Of a stretch of DNA of 64,000 nt, positions 35,208 to 41,986 are shown piece after piece. Location: positions 34,146 to 98,145 of the forward strand of contig NZ_BCTP01000011.1 in assembly GCF_001571345.1 (NCBI RefSeq). The letters run 5' to 3'. The notes beneath the pieces were generated by a model that was not told the DNA's origin, searched no databases, and saw only the letters and a list, made by a program, of their open reading frames with translations. Position numbers and translations under genes: made by a program. Each line of letters opens with the position of its first letter. The stretch's first letter is position 1. The stretch is from Komagataeibacter xylinus NBRC 15237 (lineage in GTDB: Bacteria; Pseudomonadota; Alphaproteobacteria; Acetobacterales; Acetobacteraceae).

Positions 35208-36508
35208 AGCGCCTGACAAGCACCCAGGCGGATTTCCGCGCCGCGTTCAAACGCCTGCTGGCCGAGCGCGATAGCGACACCGCCCGTGTCGATGGCCCCG
35301 TGGCCGAGATCCTCGCCGCCGTGCGCAAGCATGGGGACGAAGCACTGTGCGAATTCACCAACCGCTTTGACCGCACCAGTGTCACACCCGCCACCCTGCG
35401 CATCACGCCCGAAGAGATCGCGGCCGCCTGCGCCGACGTATCCCCCGAATTGCTTGAGGCGCTGGAAGTCGCGGCCACCCGCATCGAATCCTTCCACAAG
35501 GCGCAGATGCCCGCCGACATGAAATATGTCGACGACGCAGGGGTTACGCTGGGCATGCGCTGGACGGCGCTGGACTCGGTGGGGCTGTACGTGCCCGGTG
35601 GCAAGGCGGCCTACCCCTCCTCCGTGCTGATGAACGCCATCCCCGCCCATGTGGCGGGCGTCGGGCGCATTGCCATGTGCGTGCCCACGCCCGATGGCGT
35701 GCTCAACCCGCTCGTGCTCGCCGCCGCCCGCCGCGCGGGTGTTACCGAGATCTACCGCGTGGGCGGGGCGCAGGCCGTGGGCGCCATGGCCTACGGCACC
35801 GCCACCATCGCCCCGGTTGACCGCGTGGTGGGGCCGGGCAACGCCTATGTGGCCGAAGCCAAGCGGCAGGTGTTCGGCACGGTGGGCATCGACAGCATTG
35901 CAGGCCCGTCGGAGGTGGTGGTGATTGCCGATGGCAACAACGACCCCCGCGCCATCGCCCTTGACCTGCTGGCCCAGGCCGAGCACGACCCCATGGCCCA
36001 GTCCATCCTGATCACGCCCGATGCGGGCATGGCAGCACAGGTGGAACAGGCGGTGGCCACGGAGCTTGAAACCCTGCCGCGCGCCGCAATCGCCCGCGCC
36101 AGCTGGGATGCACATGGCGCGATCATTACCGTGCGCGACCTTGATGAAGCCGCTGGCCTTGTAAACGAGATCGCGCCGGAGCATCTGGAACTCATGATCG
36201 ACAACCCGCAGCCGGTTTTTGACCGGGTGCGGCATGCAGGCGCGATCTTTGTGGGGCGCTACTGCCCCGAGGCGATCGGTGATTACGTGGGTGGGCCGAA
36301 CCATGTGCTGCCCACCAGCCGCACGGCACGGTTCTCGTCGGGGCTTTCGGTGTTCGACTTCATCAAGCGCACCACGTTCATCGAGGCGCAGGCCGAGTCG
36401 CTGCGCAGGATCGGGCCTGCCGCCGTAAGCCTTGCCGAGGCCGAAGGGCTTGATGCCCATGCCCTGAGCGTGGCCGTACGGCTGGCAAAGCTTGACGGCG
36501 CGCCATAA
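35204..36508 (+). CDS. hisD: Histidinol dehydrogenase
   Basis: Zinc enzyme that makes the last two oxidations to histidine. 434 residues; seen: VGLYVPGGKAAYPSSVLMN, VGGAQAVGAMAYGT, VVGPGNAYVAEAKRQVFG, IAGPSEVVVIADG, AQAEHDPMAQSIL and EHLELM. All expected segments are present. Translationally coupled to hisG. Confidence 0.97.
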   Translation: MKRLTSTQADFRAAFKRLLAERDSDTARVDGPVAEILAAVRKHGDEALCEFTNRFDRTSVTPATLRITPEEIAAACADVSPELLEALEVAATRIESFHKAQMPADMKYVDDAGVTLGMRWTALDSVGLYVPGGKAAYPSSVLMNAIPAHVAGVGRIAMCVPTPDGVLNPLVLAAARRAGVTEIYRVGGAQAVGAMAYGTATIAPVDRVVGPGNAYVAEAKRQVFGTVGIDSIAGPSEVVVIADGNNDPRAIALDLLAQAEHDPMAQSILITPDAGMAAQVEQAVATELETLPRAAIARASWDAHGAIITVRDLDEAAGLVNEIAPEHLELMIDNPQPVFDRVRHAGAIFVGRYCPEAIGDYVGGPNHVLPTSRTARFSSGLSVFDFIKRTTFIEAQAESLRRIGPAAVSLAEAEGLDAHALSVAVRLAKLDGAP

Positions 36509-36514
36509 CGGAAC

Positions 36515-36543
36515 TTGACCCCGGCGGCGAGTCTCCCCACATA
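36515..36543 (+). promoter_or_regulatory. Candidate promoter for infA
   Basis: TTGACC (36515-36520), 17-base spacer, CACATA (36538-36543), just after the hisD stop. A separate promoter here would let infA and the genes after it be expressed independently of histidine synthesis. Confidence 0.45.
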
Positions 36544-36605
36544 AACCAACCGTACTACGTCGCGGGCCCGCGGCAGGACGGCACTTTTGATGATTGAAGG
36601 ACACG

Positions 36606-36824
36606 ATGTCTAAAGAAGACATGATCGAATTCAGCGGCACGGTTACCGAACTGCTGCCCAATGCCATGTTCCGCGTTACACTGGACAACGAGCACACCAT
36701 CCTCGCGCATACGAGCGGCAAGATGCGCAAGAACCGCATCCGCGTGCTCGCCGGTGACCGCGTGAATGTGGAAATGACGCCTTATGACCTGACAAAGGGT
36801 CGCATCACCTTCCGCTTCAAGTAA
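36606..36824 (+). CDS. infA: Translation initiation factor IF-1
   Basis: 72-residue S1-like OB-fold protein that occupies the ribosomal A site during initiation. [20 protein letters not shown] and [19 protein letters not shown] are essentially the family consensus. AAGGA precedes the ATG. Confidence 0.97.
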   Translation: MSKEDMIEFSGTVTELLPNAMFRVTLDNEHTILAHTSGKMRKNRIRVLAGDRVNVEMTPYDLTKGRITFRFK

Positions 36825-36840
36825 GCCGCCCTTGTCGGTC

Positions 36841-37470
36841 ATGACCGGAACCACCGCGCCCGCTGGCGCGGCGGCAGAGGTGCGGCTTGTCCTTGCCTCG
36901 GCTTCACCCCGCAGGCTTGACCTGCTGCGCCAGATCGGGCTTGTGCCCGGTCAGGTCTTTCCAGCCAATATCGATGAAACGCCCGGCCGTGATGAACTGC
37001 CGCGCCCCTATGCCGAGCGCCTCGCCGCTGAAAAGGCGGCGCATGTGGCGGCCCAGGTTGAAGGCCCGGCCCTCGTGCTCGCTGCCGATACGGTCGTGGC
37101 CCTCGGCCGCCGCATCCTGCCCAAGGCGGAAGATGAGCAGACGGCACGCGCCTGTCTCGAACGGCTTTCTGGCCGCCGCCATACCGTTTTTACCGCCATC
37201 GCCATTCGCCCCACCGCCGCGTGGGCGGCAGGGCGTGCGGGCAACCGCATCGTTGCCAGCACGGTCACATTCTCCCGCCTCACGCCTGCGCAGATCGATG
37301 CGCTCATTGCCGCAGGCGACTGGCAGGGCAAGGCGGGTGGCTACGCCATACAGGGCCATGCGGCGGCGTTCGTGCGCTTTATGTCAGGCAGCTACACCGG
37401 CATTGTGGGCCTGCCCCTGTTCGAGACAGCCCAGTTGCTGCGCGGGCAGAAGGGAAGCTGGCTTTCGTGA
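36841..37470 (+). CDS. maf: Maf-family nucleoside triphosphate pyrophosphatase
   Basis: House-cleaning NTP pyrophosphatase that hydrolyses dTTP/UTP or modified nucleotides. 209 residues; seen: LVLASASPRRLDLLRQIGL, VLAADTVVALGRRIL, LSGRRHTVFTAIAI and GKAGGYAIQGHAAAFV. A TTG 3 codons upstream is an alternative start. Its last codons overlap the GTG start of the RNase gene. Which of the Maf substrates it prefers cannot be told from the sequence. Confidence 0.93.
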   Translation: MTGTTAPAGAAAEVRLVLASASPRRLDLLRQIGLVPGQVFPANIDETPGRDELPRPYAERLAAEKAAHVAAQVEGPALVLAADTVVALGRRILPKAEDEQTARACLERLSGRRHTVFTAIAIRPTAAWAAGRAGNRIVASTVTFSRLTPAQIDALIAAGDWQGKAGGYAIQGHAAAFVRFMSGSYTGIVGLPLFETAQLLRGQKGSWLS

Positions 37471-38585
37471 GCGCGCGCATCTGCGCCAGCAGCAGCCCGG
37501 GTGAAATCCGCATTGCCGTAACCCTTGATGGCCTGATGCAGGAATTCGCCCTGTGGCGGCCTGACATGCCCGATGGCGTAGGCGATATTTACCGCGCCCG
37601 CGTCAGCGCGCATGCGCCTGCGCTCGGTGGCACGTTCGTAACCCTGCCGGGGCAGGAACAGGCAGGCTTTCTACCCGATTCGGAAGGGCTTGGCCCATTG
37701 ACGCAGGGGCAGACGGTGCTTGTTACCGTCACCCGCAGCGCACAGGGCGGCAAGGGCGTGCGGCTTGGCGCGCGCAACCTGCCCCCCGACCTGCCCGGCG
37801 GCGCCGACCCCCGGCTGCTGCGGCGTGGCCTCACCCCGCTGGAGCGCCTGGCCGGGCGTTACGCCGATGCGCCCATCGTCATTGATGACGCGGCCATTGC
37901 CACGCTTTTGCCTGCCAGCCTGCACCCACGCCTGTCACGCGCCAGTTCCGCCTTTGACAGCGACCTGCGCGCCCAGGCCGATGCGCTCGAGGAGGCCACC
38001 GTGCCCCTGCCCGGCGGCATGTCGGCCAGCATTACGCCCACCCCGGCTCTTGTTGCGATCGACATGGATGGAGGCGCGGCCACCAGCATGGACCGCCGCC
38101 CCAAGCAGACCGCGCAGTTTGCCGCCAACCGCGATGCCCTGCCCGACCTGATGCGCCAGTTGCGGCTGCGCAACCTGTCGGGCGCGATCGTGGTTGACGT
38201 GGCGGGGCTTGCCATCCGCAAGCGTCGCGCGCTGGGCGATACGATCGAGACCGTGCTGCGCGATGACCCGCTGCGCCCGCGCTTTCTGGGCTTTACCGCG
38301 CTGGGCCTGGCCGAGATCGTGCGCCCGCGCGTGCACCCTCCGCTGCATGAGCTGTTTCATTCGCGCGAGGGCCGCATGCTGCATGCCCTGCGCGGACAGA
38401 TGCAGGCCTATCGCGGCATGCCGCCCAACGGGCAGCCCGTGCGGCTGGCCTGCGGCTATGGTATCATGCAGATGATGCAGGACCATCCGGCATGGGGGGA
38501 GGACTTCATGCGCCTGACCGGGCGCGTGCTTGCGCCCGTTGCCGACCCGGCCCTGCCCGCCCATGGCTGGAGATTTGAACCATGA
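37467..38585 (+). CDS. Ribonuclease E/G family protein (short)
   Basis: 372 residues aligned with the catalytic half of RNase E/G: AGFLPDSEGLGPLTQGQTVLVTV (S1 region), DMDGGAATS (metal-binding region), NLSGAIVVDVAGLAIRKRR, and FLGFTALGLAEIVRPR at the end. RNase G proper is longer, and the zinc-link cysteines are not visible. The Ala/Gly-rich replacement of part of the S1 region suggests a divergent member. GTG start overlaps the maf stop (GTGA), and its own stop overlaps yacG. This order (infA-maf-rng-yacG) is conserved in alphaproteobacteria. Confidence 0.88.
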   Translation: MSARICASSSPGEIRIAVTLDGLMQEFALWRPDMPDGVGDIYRARVSAHAPALGGTFVTLPGQEQAGFLPDSEGLGPLTQGQTVLVTVTRSAQGGKGVRLGARNLPPDLPGGADPRLLRRGLTPLERLAGRYADAPIVIDDAAIATLLPASLHPRLSRASSAFDSDLRAQADALEEATVPLPGGMSASITPTPALVAIDMDGGAATSMDRRPKQTAQFAANRDALPDLMRQLRLRNLSGAIVVDVAGLAIRKRRALGDTIETVLRDDPLRPRFLGFTALGLAEIVRPRVHPPLHELFHSREGRMLHALRGQMQAYRGMPPNGQPVRLACGYGIMQMMQDHPAWGEDFMRLTGRVLAPVADPALPAHGWRFEP

Positions 38586-38791
38586 CCGCGCAGCAGCCCA
38601 AAGCCGCCCCCTGCCCCATCTGTGGCAAGCCCGCCCACCCGCGCTACCGGCCGTTCTGTTCGCGGCGCTGCGCGGATGTGGATCTCGGGCACTGGTTCTC
38701 GGGACAGTATCGCGTGCCCTCGACTGAAATTCCCTCCGAAATGGATGAAAAATACACAAGACGGGTTGATCCCGATGATGAGGTGGGTTAA
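38582..38791 (+). CDS. yacG: Zinc-binding DNA gyrase inhibitor YacG
   Basis: 69 residues with the four-Cys zinc site CPICGKPAHP ... FCSRRCADVDLG. In E. coli YacG binds GyrB and inhibits gyrase. Start overlaps the upstream stop (ATGA). Last gene of the murA-to-yacG run. Confidence 0.93.
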   Translation: MTAQQPKAAPCPICGKPAHPRYRPFCSRRCADVDLGHWFSGQYRVPSTEIPSEMDEKYTRRVDPDDEVG

Positions 38792-38850
38792 ACGCTTGTC
38801 CAACGTCATGACGGCCCTGCCTCATGACATAGCCGGACCAACGGCCCGGT

Positions 38851-38926
38851 GCCCAAGTAGCTCAGTTGGTAGAGCATGCGACTGAAAATCGCAGTGTCAC
38901 TGGTTCGATCCCGGTCTTGGGCACCA
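38851..38926 (+). tRNA. tRNA-Phe (GAA)
   Basis: Acceptor stem GCCCAAG/CTTGGGC, D-arm GCTCAGTTGGTAGAGC, anticodon loop CTGAAAA (anticodon GAA), T-arm with GGTTCGATCCC, discriminator A and encoded CCA (38924-38926). Confidence 0.97.
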
Positions 38927-39014
38927 TCTTGATTTCCCTAGAATTACGACAATAAGCTGGTAGTCCACTGCACGCAGCAGGCGGAGCGTGGCTTGGTGCG
39001 TCCGTAATCGCCTG

Positions 39015-39416
39015 TCAGCAGGCCGGATGCCGGCTTGCCCTGCGCTTTGCCACGAAAAGGGCAATCCACGCACTGACCCCGTATCCCCATAGCAGCCACG
39101 CCGCGCCAAGACGTGCGGTCCGTTCATCAGTTGTATAGACTGCATGAAACCAGCGCAGCGCAATGCCATCAATAAGCATGGCATCGGCCAGTACAAGCAT
39201 GCAACCTGCAAGAATCTGCTGCGGCTCAAGTCTGGCCAGGCGGATGGCCAGCCAGATACAGAGCCAGCAGACGGGAATGCTGGTAATGAATCCGATATCC
39301 CCCCGCAGGGGATCAGTCACAAACACGGGCATGAAACGAATATAGAGTGTCGCCAGCAACCAGAAGGAAACGGCAAGCGATGTGCAGATCACGATCTGCC
39401 TTGGGCGCAACATCAT
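39015..39416 (-). CDS. Small four-helix membrane protein (possibly DUF5367)
   Basis: 133 residues with four hydrophobic segments (VICTSLAVSFWLLATLYIRF, FITSIPVCWLCIWLAI, ILAGCMLVLADAMLI, AAWLLWGYGVSAWIALFV) and a basic C-terminus. Resembles small TetR-linked membrane proteins often listed as DUF5367; I am not certain of the family. AAGGA lies before the ATG at 39416. Divergent from the TetR gene; the shared gap has two palindromic operators, so the regulator very likely represses it. Transport or lipid effect is unknown. Confidence 0.75.
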   Translation of the reverse strand: MMLRPRQIVICTSLAVSFWLLATLYIRFMPVFVTDPLRGDIGFITSIPVCWLCIWLAIRLARLEPQQILAGCMLVLADAMLIDGIALRWFHAVYTTDERTARLGAAWLLWGYGVSAWIALFVAKRRASRHPAC

Positions 39417-39431
39417 GGTTCGTCCTTTCAT

Positions 39432-39449
39432 ATGTAGCACCTACTACAT
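39432..39449. promoter_or_regulatory. TetR-type operator 1
   Basis: 18-bp palindrome ATGTAGCACCTACTACAT with 6-base perfect arms (ATGTAG/CTACAT). Lies 16 bases upstream of the membrane protein gene. Confidence 0.75.
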
Positions 39450-39458
39450 ACCAGAACC

Positions 39459-39476
39459 ATGTAGCACGCGCTACAT
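39459..39476. promoter_or_regulatory. TetR-type operator 2
   Basis: 18-bp palindrome ATGTAGCACGCGCTACAT with 7-base perfect arms (ATGTAGC/GCTACAT). It shares ATGTAGCAC...CTACAT with operator 1, 27 bases centre to centre, and lies 8 bases before the TetR start. Confidence 0.75.
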
Positions 39477-39483
39477 TTTCTGC

Positions 39484-40089
39484 ATGAAACCGTCAGCAGA
39501 CTGCACGCGTACCGCCCGGGGCGACAAAACGGCCCGCCATGCGGCCCTGACCGCCGAGATCGCGACGATTGTCCTGCATGAAGGGCTGGGCGATATGAGC
39601 GTGCGCGCGCTGGCGGCCCGGCTCGGTACAAGCGACCGCATGCTGCTTTATTATTTCACGACCCGTGAGCAGATGATCCTGGCCGTGCTGCATGAAATCA
39701 GTGATCGCCTGAGCCACCTGCTGGCGGGGCATAGTACGGGGCCGCGCCTCTCACCGGGGCAGTTTCTGACGCGCGTGCTCGCGCTTGCCCATGAGGCGGA
39801 CGTGGCCCCCTTCATGCAGGTATGGACCGATGTCATCGCCCGTGGCGCCAGAGGAATGCAACCCTATGACAGCGTCGCGCGCGATGTGGTCCGGGGCTGG
39901 ATGGCATGGATCGATTCACGCCTGACCGCACCGCCCACGGGTGCCCAGCCGGGCCGGGCGGCCGCCATCCTTTCCATCGTGGAGGGCATAAGCCTGCTGG
40001 AAGCCGCCAGTCCGGGCAGCACCGCAGGGGTTTCGGCTTATCTGGCCAGCCTGCTAGACCCCGTGCCGTGCGGGCCTGACAGCCCGTAA
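39484..40089 (+). CDS. TetR-family transcriptional regulator
   Basis: 201 residues. N-terminal helix-turn-helix: ALTAEIATIVLHEGLGDMSV then RALAARLGTSDRMLLYYFTTR, the usual TetR pattern with YYF. The rest is a helical ligand domain with no motif pointing to a ligand. The ATG at 39484 sits just after operator 2, so the protein probably represses its own gene and the divergent membrane protein gene. Confidence 0.9.
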   Translation: MKPSADCTRTARGDKTARHAALTAEIATIVLHEGLGDMSVRALAARLGTSDRMLLYYFTTREQMILAVLHEISDRLSHLLAGHSTGPRLSPGQFLTRVLALAHEADVAPFMQVWTDVIARGARGMQPYDSVARDVVRGWMAWIDSRLTAPPTGAQPGRAAAILSIVEGISLLEAASPGSTAGVSAYLASLLDPVPCGPDSP

Positions 40090-40146
40090 CGGGTGCCTTG
40101 TCCGTGCTATCGGGCGTGCCTTGGGCATGTTGCCTGAACATGCGCG

Positions 40147-40197
40147 AAAAACAGCCTTTCCATACAATGGACCTGCAAAGCATAAGGCTGTTTTTTT
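40147..40197 (+). terminator. Intrinsic terminator of the TetR gene
   Basis: ACAGCCTT (40151-40158) pairs with AAGGCTGT (40184-40191) around a 25-base loop and is followed by a T-run; a matching A-run precedes it. Confidence 0.65.
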
Positions 40198-40219
40198 GAA
40201 ATATTTAATGAATATGTTA

Positions 40220-40382
40220 GAGACTTTTTGAAAATAATTCGTTGATGGAAAATAGTAAAAATTTCTGGGTGCCGATTTTTTTTCAAAAAGGCAGTGTTAT
40301 TTGAAGCTTTTTGAAAAAATATCCACCAAAAACTTTCTTATGATTTATGGATATTTCGTGAGCTAAATTTTTAAACAGTCTC
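40220..40382. mobile_element. MITE-like element or IS remnant with TTA target repeat
   Basis: 163 bases flanked by TTA (40217-40219 and 40383-40385). Left end GAGACTTTTTGAAAAT; right end, read inwards on the minus strand, GAGACTGTTTAAAAAT: 16 bases with 2 mismatches. No coding potential. A three-base TNA duplication is typical of the IS1031 group of IS5-family elements, first described in Komagataeibacter, so a non-autonomous relative is the best guess. It contains copy D of the double-hairpin repeat. Confidence 0.5.
40261..40338. repeat. Dispersed double-hairpin repeat, copy D
   Basis: Same layout as copies A-C (ATTTCTGGGTGCCG, T-run, CAAAAAGGCAGTG, spacer, GAAGCTTTTTGAAAAAAT, CACCAAAAACTT), with several G-C pairs lost from the first hairpin. 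Inside the MITE-like element. Confidence 0.65.
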
Positions 40383-40391
40383 TTAAAAATA

Positions 40392-40419
40392 ACGCCGCTT
40401 TCCTCAAGAAAAGCGGCGT
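40392..40419. terminator. Terminator between TetR and dihydroorotase genes
   Basis: ACGCCGCTTT (40392-40401) and AAAGCGGCGT (40410-40419) form a 10-bp perfect stem. On the minus strand it is followed by TATTTTTAAG, suiting the dihydroorotase gene; on the plus strand a T-run comes after CAGAC. Confidence 0.75.
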
Positions 40420-40471
40420 CCAGACTTTTTTGATTACATGCCGCCAAAGCGGTCTTTCCAGATCACCGCTT

Positions 40472-41812
40472 TCAGGCGGTCAGCGGGCGATCCGTGGCTT
40501 CAAACAATAGCGGCGCACCCTGCGCGGTGGGCGCGATCTGGTTTTCCCACATGACCACATTGCCACGGATGATGGTGCCCATGGGGCGACCGGTCAGTTC
40601 ATCGCCCACAAACGGCGACCAGCCACATTTGGAGGCCAGCCATTCCTGCTGCACCGTCCAGCGCGCGGCCAGGTCAACCACCGAGAAATCCGCGTCATAC
40701 CCCACCGCGATGCGCCCCTTGCGCACCAGCCCGAACAGGCGCTGCGGGCCAGCCGATGTCATGTCCACCAGGCGGCGCAACGATAGCCTGCCCTGCGCCA
40801 CATGGTTGAGCATGAGCGGCAGCAGGGTCTGCACGCCCGGCATGCCCGATGGGGTATCGGGATACGCGCGCTGCTTGGCCGCGAGCGGATGGGGGGCATG
40901 GTCCGAGCCGATGATGTCGGGCACGCCCTGGCCCATCCAGTACCACAGCCCGTCGCGATATTTCTGGCCACGGATGGGCGGGTTCATCTGCGCCAGCGTG
41001 CCGAGCCGGGCATACGCGTCCTCGCCTGCCAGCGTCAGGTGCTGCGGCGTTACTTCGCAACTGGCAATGTCCTTGTGGCCGGACAGGAACTCAAGTTCCG
41101 CCGGGGTGGTGATGTGCAGCACATGGATGCGCCGCCCCGTGCGCCGCGCCAGTTGCACGATGCGCCGCGTGGCGCGCAGGGCCGTTTCCTCATCGCGCCA
41201 GACCGGGTGACTTGAGGGGTCGCCTGCCTTGCGCTCACCCATGCGCTCATGCAGGCGGGTCTCGTCCTCGGCATGGATCGCGACACGGCGGCGGCCCGAG
41301 CGCAGCACCCGCTCCAGCACCGCATCATCGGACACCAGCAGGCTGCCGGTGGAAGATCCCATGAAAATCTTGATCCCCGCCGTGCCCGGCAGCATTTCCA
41401 GCTCGGCGCAGCGATCGGCGTTATCGGTCGTGGCCCCCACATAGAAGGCATGGTCGCACCACATGCGCCCGCGCGCGTGCTCGAGCTTGGCCACCACAGC
41501 CTCGGGGCAGTCGGTGGGCGGCTTGGTGTTGGGCATTTCAAACACGGCGGTGACGCCCCCCATCACGGCGGCGAGGCTGCCGGTGGCCAGGTCTTCCGCT
41601 GCCGTCAGCCCCGGCTCACGAAAATGCACCTGCGTGTCGATCACGCCAGGCAGGACAGTCAGCCCCGTGCAGTCAATGACCCGGCCCGCGTCGCCCTGGC
41701 CACCAATGCGGGCAATCCTCCCGTCACGCACGTAAACATCGGTCACGACCGTGGCGTCCGGCAGGACAACGCTGCCATTTTTCAGACAAAGATCAAAAAT
41801 GGGTAAGGTCAT
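40472..41812 (-). CDS. pyrC: Dihydroorotase
   Basis: Zinc amidohydrolase of pyrimidine synthesis that cyclises carbamoyl aspartate. 446 residues; seen: DTQVHFREPGLTAAEDLATG (first metal ligands), GIKIFMGSSTGSL with the Lys that is carbamylated, HILHITTPAELEFL-type segment with His, and IIGSDHAPHPLAAK. Size and motifs fit the class I (multi-domain-like) type. The ATG giving MTLPIFDLCLKNG was chosen with AGGATAA upstream; the frame is open 40 codons further. The name pyrC is by function; the sequence class would also suit a nearby paralogue. Confidence 0.93.
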   Translation of the reverse strand: MTLPIFDLCLKNGSVVLPDATVVTDVYVRDGRIARIGGQGDAGRVIDCTGLTVLPGVIDTQVHFREPGLTAAEDLATGSLAAVMGGVTAVFEMPNTKPPTDCPEAVVAKLEHARGRMWCDHAFYVGATTDNADRCAELEMLPGTAGIKIFMGSSTGSLLVSDDAVLERVLRSGRRRVAIHAEDETRLHERMGERKAGDPSSHPVWRDEETALRATRRIVQLARRTGRRIHVLHITTPAELEFLSGHKDIASCEVTPQHLTLAGEDAYARLGTLAQMNPPIRGQKYRDGLWYWMGQGVPDIIGSDHAPHPLAAKQRAYPDTPSGMPGVQTLLPLMLNHVAQGRLSLRRLVDMTSAGPQRLFGLVRKGRIAVGYDADFSVVDLAARWTVQQEWLASKCGWSPFVGDELTGRPMGTIIRGNVVMWENQIAPTAQGAPLLFEATDRPLTA

Positions 41813-41929
41813 GGAATTATCCTGTGGCCATGAACCCGTAACCGACCGCATGCGGCAGGCGGGCGCAGGGATTGCTGATCGTATTTGTATGGCATGCGTC
41901 CGGCCCCGTGCAAACCACCCATACAAAGA

Positions 41930-41955
41930 CACCCCGGCCCTTGCGGGCCGGGGTG
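41930..41955 (-). terminator. Terminator hairpin of the c-di-GMP operon
   Basis: CACCCCGGCCC (41930-41940) pairs perfectly with GGGCCGGGGTG (41945-41955) around a 4-base loop, 31 bases after the last gene stop on the minus strand. The U-run is short (TCTTTGT). Confidence 0.6.
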
Positions 41956-41986
41956 CGGATCATGGATACCGATGCAGGCAGGCGCC

